A DNA stretch of 64,000 nt from the NCBI RefSeq assembly GCF_022690765.1, contig NZ_JALCZA010000002.1, forward strand, positions 98,292 to 162,291. Direction: 5' to 3'. Shown in pieces: positions 18,027-26,796 of the stretch. The position numbers and the translations under genes are program-made. The notes under the pieces were generated by a model. It had not been told where the DNA came from. It saw nothing but the letters and a program-made list of their open reading frames with translations, and did not search any database. The DNA comes from Anaeromyxobacter oryzisoli (GTDB lineage: Bacteria; Myxococcota; Myxococcia; Myxococcales; Anaeromyxobacteraceae). The stretch's first letter is position 1; each line of letters starts with the position of its first letter.

Positions 18027-21000
18027 TGGCCCGGCCAACTCGCCCGCGCGCGTTCTCCGCGGCCCGCGATCACGCCGACTGGCTCCGGCTGGTCGACGTC
18101 TCTGGACCGTTCTTCTCCCTCCCTGTCCTTACCCGTGCTTTCCCTCAGGGGCTTCCAAAGGAGGAGGGCGTTTCAGACCTTCGACGCCGCCTGCGCGTCG
18201 AGCTCGACGGGTGGGAGGACGAGGGTCGCCGCGATCCCGGCGTCCACGGCTCATTCGTTCGATTCGTCCTCTCCGACATCCTCGGCTGGCCTGAGCATCT
18301 CGTGAAGCAGGGGCAGGCACTGCCGCCTGGCTTAGACGCGACGATCGCCGAGCATGGCGAGAAGCTCCGGCCGGATCTCGTGGCCGTGGAGCCCCCGGGA
18401 CGACCGAAGGCAGGCCGCGGCCGCGTGCTCGTGCTCGTGTTCCCGCCGGGGCAGGACCTCGACCGCTCGCTAGAGGGCAAGCGATGGAAGGCGTCCCCGG
18501 CGACGCGGGCCATGGAGCTGTGCCACGCCACGGAGGTCCCGCTCGCGCTCGTCACGAACGGCGTGGATTGGACGCTCGTCCACGCCCGCCGCGGCGAGAC
18601 CACGACGTACGCGACCTTCAACGCACCGCTGTTCCTCGAGGAGGCGGGGCTGTTCGCGGCCTTCCGTGCCCTGTTGGGCGAGCAGCGGCTGTTCGGGGTC
18701 GCCGACGCGGACACGACGGAAGCGCTCCTCGCGGAGAGCGCTGCGAACCAGCAGGAGGTCACGGACCAGCTCGGCGCTCAGGTGCGCCATGCCGTCGAGG
18801 TCCTCGTCCAGGCGATCGACCGCGCCGATCGAAGTGCCCGCGGCGCAGTCCTGCGTGGCGTCGACGAGCGTACGCTCTACGAGGGCGCCGTCGCCGTGAT
18901 GATGCGGCTCGTGTTCCTCCTCGCAGCCGAGGAACGGAAGCTGCTCCTCCTGGGCGACCCGCTCTACGACTCGAACTACGCGATCTCAACACTGTTGCCG
19001 CAACTCGAGGAGGTCGCGACGAAGCACGGCGAGGAGGTTCTCGAGCGCCGCTTCGCCGCCTGGGCGCGTCTTCTCGCCTCGTTTCGCGCTGTCCATGGCG
19101 GCGTCGAACACGACCGCTTCCGGCTACCGGCGTATGGCGGCACGCTTTTCGACCCGGACCGATTTCCCTTCCTCGAAGGCCGCGCGACGGGAACGCGCTG
19201 GCGTGATGTGCCCGCGGCGCCCATCCAAGTTTCCGACCGGACCGTCTACCATCTGCTTCGCTTGCTGCAGGTGCTCGAGATGGGCATGCCGGGCGGCGGC
19301 AGAGAGGCGCGGCGGCTCTCGTTCCGCGCGCTCGACGTTGAGCAGATCGGGCACGTCTACGAAGGGCTCCTCGATCACACGGCCGTGCGTGCGCCGGAGC
19401 CGGTGCTCGGTCTGGAGGGCGCGAAGGGTGTGGAGCCCGAGATACCGCTCTCGGCGATCGTCATGGCGCACGACCGCGGCGAAGACGACCTCGTGGCGTT
19501 CCTCGAGGAGGAAACGGGCCGAAGCGGGAAGACGCTGCGCAAGCTCGTGTCGGAGGCGAGCGAAGCGGACATCGAGGCGACCAGCAGACTCCTCCAGGCA
19601 TGCGCGAATGACGAGAAGCTCCGCGACGTCGTGAAGCCGTACGCGAGCCTCTTGCGGCTCGACTCGAGCGATTACCCGCTCGTCATCCACAAGGGCAGCG
19701 TGTACGTCACGGCTGGCGCGGACCGGCGCTCGACAGGCACGCACTACACGCCGCGGAGCCTCACGGAGCCCGTCGTGCAGTACGCGCTAGAGCCGCAGGC
19801 GTACCGCGGACCGTCGGAAGGGTGGCCGCGGGAGAAGTGGCAGCTCAAGTCGGCGCGCGAGCTGCTCTCACTGCGGATCTGCGACATGGCGATGGGCTCG
19901 GGGGCGTTCCTCGCCCAGGCGTGCCGCTGGCTAGGCGACCGGCTCGTCGAGGCGTGGGAGGAAGCCGAAGCGAACGCCGGGGGGAAGCTCGTCGTCACGC
20001 CCGAGGGCGACCTCGCCACCGGCGCTCCGGGCGAGCGGCCGATCCCGAGGACCGCCGAGGAGCGGATCACGCTCGCGCGCCGGGCCGTCGCGGAGAAGTG
20101 CCTCTACGGCGTCGACGTGAATCCCATGGCAGTGGAGATCGCGAAGCTGTCGCTTTGGCTCGTGACGCTTCAGAAGGATCGGCCCTTCACGTTCGTCGAT
20201 CACGCGCTTCGCTGCGGCGACTCGCTCCTCGGCGTGACAGCCCCGGAGCAGATCGCCTGTTTTCACGTCGACCCCGAGAAAGGGAGGGCGATCCACCAGA
20301 ACCTGTTCGCGTGGACGTCGGCTTGCGAGCCGGCGCTCCAGGCCGCGCTCGAGAAGCGACGAAGGCTAGAGAGCTTTACCGTCGAGAGCGCCGCGGACGC
20401 GGAGGAGAAGCAGCGGTTGCTCGGAGAAGCGAACGCGGCCCTTGCGGACGTGAGGCTCGTCGCTGATGCGGTGGTCGCAGCGGCACTAGCGACTTCTGAT
20501 GTCGGTGAAGACTCCTATGCGGCGGAGTTGGAGCGGCTCGCACCAATCGTCGGTGCCGCGCTCGATCCGAAATCGAAGCCTTCGTCGCGCGCTGGCGCGC
20601 GCGAGCAGCTCGCTGCCCGAGTCCAACAGCTGATGAGCAACGGGAAGCCTCGGAGCGCAGCGCGCCGGCGACCGCTTCATTGGGCGTTGGAATTTCCAGA
20701 GGTGTTCGGCGGCACCAGTGCGGCTCGCGGATTCGACGCCCTTGTCGGCAATCCGCCTTTCGTTGAGGCCCGCGCAATCGCGCGACTGCTTGGCGCGGAC
20801 TATCGCTCGCATCTGGTAAACCGAGTCGCATTCGGAAGGCGTGGTACGGCCGATCTGTGCTGCTACTTCTTCTTGCGAGTTGATACGGTCCTAAGGACAG
20901 GGGGAACGTACGGGCTGATCGGGACGAACACCATCGCTCAAGGTGACTCGCGCGAGGTCGGCCTCGATCAACTGCTGGCACGCGGCGTGACCTTCTATCG

Positions 21001-22219
21001 CGCAACGTCGAGTCGCCCCTGGCCGGGAACGGCCGCGCTAGAGATCTCTGAGGTGTGGGGCCGTCGAGGTGAGTGGCGAGGCGCCGTCACCGCGGATGGA
21101 GTATCAGTCAAAGTAATTGGGGGCACGCTTCACGGCGCGGACCACGCCTCGAAACAGCCATTCCGGCTCGCATCGAACATGGGCCTAGCTCTTCAGGGCT
21201 CGATTCCGTTTGGCGATGGCTTCGTGCTGAATGAGCAGGAGATGCTTCATCTCGCGTCGCGGGATCGTTTCGCGCGAGAAGTGTTGCGCCCCTACATGAA
21301 CGGTGACGACCTCAATTCGTCGCAGTTCCAACAGCCGAGCCGCTGGGTAATCTTCTTCGGGGACATGCCGTTGAGCAGGGAGGACGCAGAAAAGGGGTAC
21401 AAAGGGCGTTGTGCGAGCGATTATCCCTCGTGTCTGGAGCGGGTGCGCCAGACGGTGCTTCCCGAACGTAAGTCCAAGTCTAAGGAAGTAGCGGCTGCTC
21501 CATGGTGGCAGTTCTGGCGATCAAGAGTGGAACTCTATGATCGGTTGAGCATCTCCCCATTTGCTTTGGGAACGGCGCGAGTAAGCAAGTACCTGTCCTT
21601 TGTGCCGGTCTCTGCGGACTGGGTATTCAGCGACACGGTGGTTGTCTTTCCGGCGGCGACTCGGAAGCTGCAGGCCGTGCTTCAGTCGTCACTGCACGAG
21701 GCTTGGGTTCGAAGGTATCAGTCCACCTTGGAAACAAGAGGGCGATACACTCCGACCGACTGCCTTGAAACCTTCCCGCTGCCCGGAGGCAGTAGCAACG
21801 GATTGGAGGCGGCAGCGGAGCGTTTTGATGCTACGCGCCATGCCGTACACAAGAGCAAGGTCGTTGGGCTCACGGATTTCTGGAACGCCTTCCATACCGA
21901 GGAACTCGATTCTTCGGATGTCGCTGAAGCGCGAGCAGCACTTGTCGCGCTCGACGAGGCGGCGCTTCGGGCCTACGGATGGGGTGACGTGGCTCTCGAC
22001 CACGCGTTTCGCGAAACGAAGCTTGGTACCCGGTTCGCTATCAGCGCGGCTGCGCGCGGCGAGATCCTCTCGCGCCTACTGGAACTCAATCACGAACGCT
22101 ATTCCGACGAGGTGAAACTGGGACTCCACGAGACTGGAACCGGGAACCGCAAGGGCAAGCCGAAGGGAAACGGCTCGAGGAAGCCCACGGGGAGCGGTGG
22201 CCAAGGCACGCTTTTCTAG
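18026..22219 (+). CDS. drmMI: DISARM class 1 adenine DNA methyltransferase DrmMI
   Basis: A 1397-residue Eco57I-like N6-adenine methyltransferase. The SAM-binding motif I is MAMGSGAFLAQ (about 622) and the catalytic motif IV is GNPPF (about 909). The N-terminal ~300 residues resemble the nuclease/DNA-binding lobe of BREX PglX or type IIG enzymes, but I see no convincing complete PD-(D/E)XK core. The C-terminal half would hold the target recognition domain. It is translationally coupled to drmD. In DISARM, DrmMI marks host DNA so that the other components do not attack it. Bases from about 20.7 to 22.2 kb look less GC-biased than upstream, as is common for exchanged specificity domains. Confidence 0.88.
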   Translation: MARPTRPRAFSAARDHADWLRLVDVSGPFFSLPVLTRAFPQGLPKEEGVSDLRRRLRVELDGWEDEGRRDPGVHGSFVRFVLSDILGWPEHLVKQGQALPPGLDATIAEHGEKLRPDLVAVEPPGRPKAGRGRVLVLVFPPGQDLDRSLEGKRWKASPATRAMELCHATEVPLALVTNGVDWTLVHARRGETTTYATFNAPLFLEEAGLFAAFRALLGEQRLFGVADADTTEALLAESAANQQEVTDQLGAQVRHAVEVLVQAIDRADRSARGAVLRGVDERTLYEGAVAVMMRLVFLLAAEERKLLLLGDPLYDSNYAISTLLPQLEEVATKHGEEVLERRFAAWARLLASFRAVHGGVEHDRFRLPAYGGTLFDPDRFPFLEGRATGTRWRDVPAAPIQVSDRTVYHLLRLLQVLEMGMPGGGREARRLSFRALDVEQIGHVYEGLLDHTAVRAPEPVLGLEGAKGVEPEIPLSAIVMAHDRGEDDLVAFLEEETGRSGKTLRKLVSEASEADIEATSRLLQACANDEKLRDVVKPYASLLRLDSSDYPLVIHKGSVYVTAGADRRSTGTHYTPRSLTEPVVQYALEPQAYRGPSEGWPREKWQLKSARELLSLRICDMAMGSGAFLAQACRWLGDRLVEAWEEAEANAGGKLVVTPEGDLATGAPGERPIPRTAEERITLARRAVAEKCLYGVDVNPMAVEIAKLSLWLVTLQKDRPFTFVDHALRCGDSLLGVTAPEQIACFHVDPEKGRAIHQNLFAWTSACEPALQAALEKRRRLESFTVESAADAEEKQRLLGEANAALADVRLVADAVVAAALATSDVGEDSYAAELERLAPIVGAALDPKSKPSSRAGAREQLAARVQQLMSNGKPRSAARRRPLHWALEFPEVFGGTSAARGFDALVGNPPFVEARAIARLLGADYRSHLVNRVAFGRRGTADLCCYFFLRVDTVLRTGGTYGLIGTNTIAQGDSREVGLDQLLARGVTFYRATSSRPWPGTAALEISEVWGRRGEWRGAVTADGVSVKVIGGTLHGADHASKQPFRLASNMGLALQGSIPFGDGFVLNEQEMLHLASRDRFAREVLRPYMNGDDLNSSQFQQPSRWVIFFGDMPLSREDAEKGYKGRCASDYPSCLERVRQTVLPERKSKSKEVAAAPWWQFWRSRVELYDRLSISPFALGTARVSKYLSFVPVSADWVFSDTVVVFPAATRKLQAVLQSSLHEAWVRRYQSTLETRGRYTPTDCLETFPLPGGSSNGLEAAAERFDATRHAVHKSKVVGLTDFWNAFHTEELDSSDVAEARAALVALDEAALRAYGWGDVALDHAFRETKLGTRFAISAAARGEILSRLLELNHERYSDEVKLGLHETGTGNRKGKPKGNGSRKPTGSGGQGTLF

Positions 22220-22341
22220 GTCCCGCGGCGTCGCCCTCCGTTGCGATAACAGAGCCGCCGAAGAGGTCTTCCTCGTGGGAACCTGCGCTTGTGTGCATCG
22301 CGGTTGGGAATGGCCGATGGTCGTTACTCCTAGAGGAGCGC

Positions 22342-23415
22342 ATGAGATTCCGGGAGCGAGAACGGGAACGCCAGGCGGCACTGCGGGCCGAGCTCTATAC
22401 CGGTGCCGCTGCGTGCGACGGGCAGTACCCTCCTTCCAAGCGACCTACGTCGCGACGCAACTTCTGCATCCACGAGGACCACTCAGCAGAGAATCTGTGG
22501 CGCGGAATTCGCGACGAAGCCATCGCGTACTTCCGCGCCCGCGGAATCGAGTGGCACGCCGGCCTGCCCCCGGGAAAACGCAGCAGGCATGAGCCCGCGA
22601 GATCATTGCCGAGCAACCATCTCTGCTGCTCGCAGTGCAGTTGCGTGAACGCCCTCTTCCCGCTCCGCCACCATCCCGGCGCGCTAACGAAGGTGCTGGC
22701 CGCCGTTCTCGAGCCGCAGGGGCTCCGGATCACGGAGGTCCTCCGCTTCGAGCTTGACGACCTTCCCGGAAGCCCCGCCGGCTACGTCGCGTTCGAGTGG
22801 ATCGGCCGCAAGAACTACCTTCGCGAGACTTCCTACGGACGTGTAGCCGCGGATGACGAGCGGGACCGCGGCAAGGGCTTCACGAGCGCCGACTTCGCTG
22901 TCCGGGTGCGGCTCGCGAGCGGTGCGACGGGTCTGCTCTTGGGCGAGTGGAAGTACACGGAGCGGTACGCGTCGAAGAGCATCCGATACTCGGACTCAGG
23001 GACCGATCGCCTGGAGATCTACCGTCCGGCGCTCGAGGCGCCTTGGTCCCAGGTCGCGCGGCTTGGGAATGCCGACTACGAGGACCTGTTCTTCGACCCG
23101 TTCGACCAGATCATGCGCCTCCAGCTCCTCGCCGGCGAGATCGAGCACGCGGGCGCCATGGGCGATCCGGAGATGGGCGCGACGTTCGCCTGCGTCCTGC
23201 ATGTAGCACCTGTGGCGAACGTGGATCTCATGAAGCGGGTCACCTCGGCCCGCCTCGCGGGTCGTGGCGATGACGTTCACCAGGTCTGGCGCAGCATCGC
23301 ATCCGACGATCGATTCTTCGGGATCGAGAGCGGAGCGCTGTTGCACGCGCTCGCCGCGCACGCGCCGGACGCAGACTGGGGGAAGTACCTGGTGCGGCGG
23401 TATGTCACCTCCTGA
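22342..23415 (+). CDS. PGN_0703-type putative restriction endonuclease
   Basis: A 357-residue protein. A cysteine cluster (C95, C96, C99, C101, in HLCCSQCSCVNALFPLR) is followed by a PD-(D/E)XK core: E152, D184 in SADFAVRV, and E202-W-K204 in GEWKYTE. This layout matches the PGN_0703 family of predicted restriction endonucleases. ATG 22342 follows a GAGG ribosome site; an ORF extension upstream lacks one. It sits 122 bases after the methyltransferase. It is not a canonical DISARM gene; as an ExK nuclease beside DrmMI it could be the cutting subunit for that methyltransferase, or an independent restriction enzyme. Confidence 0.7.
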   Translation: MRFRERERERQAALRAELYTGAAACDGQYPPSKRPTSRRNFCIHEDHSAENLWRGIRDEAIAYFRARGIEWHAGLPPGKRSRHEPARSLPSNHLCCSQCSCVNALFPLRHHPGALTKVLAAVLEPQGLRITEVLRFELDDLPGSPAGYVAFEWIGRKNYLRETSYGRVAADDERDRGKGFTSADFAVRVRLASGATGLLLGEWKYTERYASKSIRYSDSGTDRLEIYRPALEAPWSQVARLGNADYEDLFFDPFDQIMRLQLLAGEIEHAGAMGDPEMGATFACVLHVAPVANVDLMKRVTSARLAGRGDDVHQVWRSIASDDRFFGIESGALLHALAAHAPDADWGKYLVRRYVTS

Positions 23416-23587
23416 TTTCGCGGTGAAGCGCGACGGGTGAGCGGTTCCGAGCAGCACAGGGCGGCCTTCGGGTCCCTTGACGGTCGTCAAGCGGAGCACC
23501 CGGATACTCAGTCGTGTCCGGGGTCCGAGGCATCCTATGGCGGCACAATCTGGGGTACGCTCGTGGAGTGCGGAGAAGGGGGGCACA

Positions 23588-24619
23588 GTGTCGGACGGGA
23601 CGGAGTCGGCTGGGTCGATCGATCGCGTCGTTCCGCGAGCGATCCGCCTGTCGGATGCGGCGGAGTCGGTGAAGCAGTTCGCCCGGCGCTTCGAAGCGGA
23701 CCGAAACCGCCTGCTCTCGGCGCTCCGTTCGACACCGGCGCTCGTGCAGCTCGCGCGAGGTCTCGGTGCGGCGAAGACCTACGTGATCGAGTGGCCTTCC
23801 GAGGCGCTCGGCGCACTCCGGACCGGCAAGGCGGTCTGGGAGAAGGCCGTGGACGGCTCCCTCCCGGCCGTGGTCCGGCTGAAGGACAACAGCGAGATCG
23901 TGAAGCACCTGCGACTCCGCGAGGTGAGCGATGCGGGCACGCAGGGGCTCACAGCGCTCAACAACCTCGCGCTCCAGTCTGCGATCGCGAGCGTCGTCGC
24001 GCAGCTCGAAGACCTCGACGCGAAGCTCGACAGCGTTCTCGCCGGGGCTAGAGCAGACCGGCTCGGGTACGTTATCGCCGGCGAGCAGATGTACGGCCAG
24101 GCGCTGGCGGCGAGGGACGTGGAGAACCGGCACCGCGCCCTGCACTCCGCGCTCCAGACCCTCGCCACGGGGCGCGGGCAGCTCATGGCGAGCATCGCGG
24201 CCGAGGCGAGGCTGCTCCGGCCAGCAACCGGGAGCGCCCGGCCGTTCGCCAAGGCTCCGTCGGAGAAGCTCGCCGAGTCGTACCGGGTCCTCGAGGAGGA
24301 TGCGCGTTCCGCGGCCCTGGCAACCCGCTCCATGATCCTCGTTCACGAGGAGCTCGGCGAGCCGGACATGGCTCGCGAGGCGTTGGGCCAATTCGCGAAC
24401 GGGCTCGCCGAGCCTGCGCGCCGCCTCCGCGAGCTGGCGCCGCACGTGCCGTACTCCCGCATCTTCGACCCGCAGCGCACATGGGCCGTGCTCGAGGATC
24501 GGGTTCTGCCCGCCGCGCGCGCGTCTGCTTCGGCGCTCAACGGTGCTCCGAAGCCGCTCCTCACCGAGTTCACTCCAGGCGAGATCCTCGCCGAACCGAA
24601 GGATGGTTCAGATGGCTGA
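23588..24619 (+). CDS. Unknown helical protein of the DISARM insert
   Basis: A 343-residue protein of no family I recognise. GTG 23588 was chosen because GGAGAAGGGG lies just upstream; a longer ATG form starts at 23477 but has no ribosome site. The sequence is predicted to be largely alpha-helical, with a short helical repeat-like stretch (IASVVAQLEDLDAKLDSVL) that could form a coiled coil, and no catalytic motif I can see. There is no signal peptide. Its stop overlaps the next gene by 8 bases, so it is made together with the zinc-ribbon membrane microprotein and may act with it. Confidence 0.6.
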   Translation: MSDGTESAGSIDRVVPRAIRLSDAAESVKQFARRFEADRNRLLSALRSTPALVQLARGLGAAKTYVIEWPSEALGALRTGKAVWEKAVDGSLPAVVRLKDNSEIVKHLRLREVSDAGTQGLTALNNLALQSAIASVVAQLEDLDAKLDSVLAGARADRLGYVIAGEQMYGQALAARDVENRHRALHSALQTLATGRGQLMASIAAEARLLRPATGSARPFAKAPSEKLAESYRVLEEDARSAALATRSMILVHEELGEPDMAREALGQFANGLAEPARRLRELAPHVPYSRIFDPQRTWAVLEDRVLPAARASASALNGAPKPLLTEFTPGEILAEPKDGSDG

Positions 24620-24791
24620 ATGTCCGAAGTGCGGCCGCCCCTCAGCCGAGGCTGTTCCGTGCCCTGCGTGTAAGGTGCAGGGCAAGGAGAGGTGGTCGAA
24701 GTTCTGGAAGGCGGCCGCTCCCGTGTTGTCGGCAGTCGTAAGCGTCGTCGTCATCGTAGCGACCAGGGGCAAGGTAAAGCCGAAGGCGTGA
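24612..24791 (+). CDS. Zinc-ribbon membrane microprotein
   Basis: A 59-residue protein starting at ATG 24612, inside the end of the preceding gene. It has two CXXC knuckles (C4-C7 and C17-C20) that should bind one zinc ion. After a short basic linker comes a single hydrophobic helix (about 34-51, APVLSAVVSVVVIVA) and a basic C-terminus. The predicted topology is a cytoplasmic zinc ribbon tethered to the inner membrane. The overlap with the helical protein suggests a coupled pair. The function is unknown; the longer reading that starts at 24543 is out of context and lacks a ribosome site. Confidence 0.6.
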   Translation: MAECPKCGRPSAEAVPCPACKVQGKERWSKFWKAAAPVLSAVVSVVVIVATRGKVKPKA

Positions 24792-24908
24792 GGGACGGCG
24801 AGAGCACTCCCAAGCTACCCGGGCTGCTGGCTCCCCTTTCGTAAGCTTAGAACTTCTGACCCCGCGCTCGGCGCTCCACGGCGCCGGCTGATCCAGATAG
24901 GAAACGAC

Positions 24909-26738
24909 ATGGATGCGTCGCTCGTAAGGCAGATGGTCGGCAGCTTCCGCGAGAGGACCGGCTTCGTTGGAGCCGAGGAACATTGCTTCGCCCCCTGGTA
25001 CCTGCACCAAATCTATCAGTTACCTGAGGTGAAGGCGCTTGCGCAAAGTTCCGACGGAAGCTTCGACTTCGGGATCGACGCGTTCCACCTGGAGGAGGAA
25101 GGCAGCAGTCGACGGCTCGTGCTCGTCCAGGCGAAGCTCACCGAATCGCTGCAGCTGATCGCGAAGGGGTTCAAAGATCTCGAGCGAGTTCTGCCGGAGG
25201 TCGCCCGCAGCGTCGAGGGGATCGGTACCGAGGAGCCGATCCAGAACAAGGTGCTGGTGAACCTCCGCGCTGCGCTCAATCGGCTCACGGCGGACGAGCG
25301 CCGTGCGATCCTCATCGACTTCCAGGTCCTTCACCTGGCGGCGGAAGACGAAGCGATCCTCGCGAACAAGTTCAGCGCCGCCGTCGAGAGGCTCAAGGAG
25401 ACGTTCGAGAAGGAGCTCCCGAATCACACGTGCGCGATCCGGCAGGTGGGGCCACGGGCTCTAGGACCCCACCAGATCGTCGTCGTACCTCCGGAAGAGA
25501 GCTCGATGCGGCTGCGGGGGGCGTATCAGTTCTCGGCCGGCGCGACGTGCCAGATGATCACCGGCGTCGGTCACCTCGCGGATCTCGTCGACCTGTACGG
25601 AGTGAGGCGGGACGGTCTCTTCTCGCGAAACGTCCGGTACTTCCTCACCTCGAAGAAGAACACGGAGAAGGGCCCGGCGGGGAAGATGCGCGCGACGCTC
25701 AAGGAGATGTCCGTCGATGGGAAGTCCGACCCCGAACGGTTCGCGACATTCCACAACGGCGTCACTGTGTTCGCGAAGCGCGCCACCGTCGACGGCGAGA
25801 AGGTTCGACTCCGTGATCCGTACGTGCTGAACGGGTGCCAGACGATCAAGAACGCCTTTCTGTTCCGGCACGACAGAAACGTGCGCGACCGCATCAAGCC
25901 TGAGCTCTGGGACCGCGTCGCCGTCCCGGTCCGGATCATCGAGACGTCGGACGAGGACCTCGTTCGTACGGTGACGGTCAACAACAACCGTCAGAACTCG
26001 ATGTCACCTGCGGCGCTGCGTTCAAACGACGCCGTCCAGATCCGGCTCGAGCAGCGCTTCAAGGACAGGCGCATCCTGTACCAGCGGCAGGAGGGCGCAT
26101 TCGACGCGATCTGGGCGACGAACCCGGACCTCCTCGAGGACGAGTACGAGAACACGCAAGGCAACTGGGTCGACATTCACGAGCTGGCGCGAGCACTGGC
26201 CGCCGCGATGGGTAAGGTGAGCTGGGCCCTTCACCCGAACGACCTGTTCGAGTCCGACAAGGCGTACGAGGCGTGCTTCGACGAGAAGAAGACGCTCAAC
26301 TCGATCGTGTTCCTCACGTTCCTTCAGAACCTGCACGACATCGTGGGCTTGGTGCTGAAGAAGGATCTCAACCTTGCGCCAAAAGCGGGCGGCCCCAAGC
26401 CGCCGCGGTTCCTGTACCAGACGATCTGCCTGCTGACCCGGTATCTCGCTCGCGAGGACATGGCCGACTTCGTGGCCGATTGGGGTACGAGGCTGTACGG
26501 GAGACAGGGCGTGTTCCGCGAGGAGATCCGAAAGATCCTGAACTCTTCGAAGTCCAGGATCCGCGCGGAGATCGCGGCGAACTTCATGACGCTCGAGAGC
26601 GGCGACTCCGAGTCGATCGCCGTAGCCTTCGAGAAGTGCCAGAGGGAGCTGAAGCTCCGGGAGAACGTCGACCCGTTCGCAGCGTTCAAGGATCTCGACG
26701 AGACCACCCCCGCTTCGGAGCAGGAAAACGCCGCGTGA
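24909..26738 (+). CDS. AIPR (abortive phage infection resistance) family protein
   Basis: A 609-residue AIPR-family protein. An N-terminal PD-(D/E)XK-like core is suggested by D57 (FGIDAF) and Q74-A-K76 (LVQAKL). The family hallmarks follow: FHNGVTVFAK, VLNGCQT, and NNNRQNSMSPAALRS, the conserved asparagine-rich stretch. AIPR proteins occur in restriction-modification and abortive infection loci and are thought to act on nucleic acid. It is encoded between drmMI and drmA, with ribosome site AGGAAA before ATG 24909. AIPR is not a core DISARM gene; its presence here suggests an added effector. Confidence 0.85.
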   Translation: MDASLVRQMVGSFRERTGFVGAEEHCFAPWYLHQIYQLPEVKALAQSSDGSFDFGIDAFHLEEEGSSRRLVLVQAKLTESLQLIAKGFKDLERVLPEVARSVEGIGTEEPIQNKVLVNLRAALNRLTADERRAILIDFQVLHLAAEDEAILANKFSAAVERLKETFEKELPNHTCAIRQVGPRALGPHQIVVVPPEESSMRLRGAYQFSAGATCQMITGVGHLADLVDLYGVRRDGLFSRNVRYFLTSKKNTEKGPAGKMRATLKEMSVDGKSDPERFATFHNGVTVFAKRATVDGEKVRLRDPYVLNGCQTIKNAFLFRHDRNVRDRIKPELWDRVAVPVRIIETSDEDLVRTVTVNNNRQNSMSPAALRSNDAVQIRLEQRFKDRRILYQRQEGAFDAIWATNPDLLEDEYENTQGNWVDIHELARALAAAMGKVSWALHPNDLFESDKAYEACFDEKKTLNSIVFLTFLQNLHDIVGLVLKKDLNLAPKAGGPKPPRFLYQTICLLTRYLAREDMADFVADWGTRLYGRQGVFREEIRKILNSSKSRIRAEIAANFMTLESGDSESIAVAFEKCQRELKLRENVDPFAAFKDLDETTPASEQENAA

Positions 26739-26796
26739 GAGCGAAGAGAGTCCGGTTCAAGTCGCCGCGGCGCACGAGGCATGCCTGAGGGAAGCG

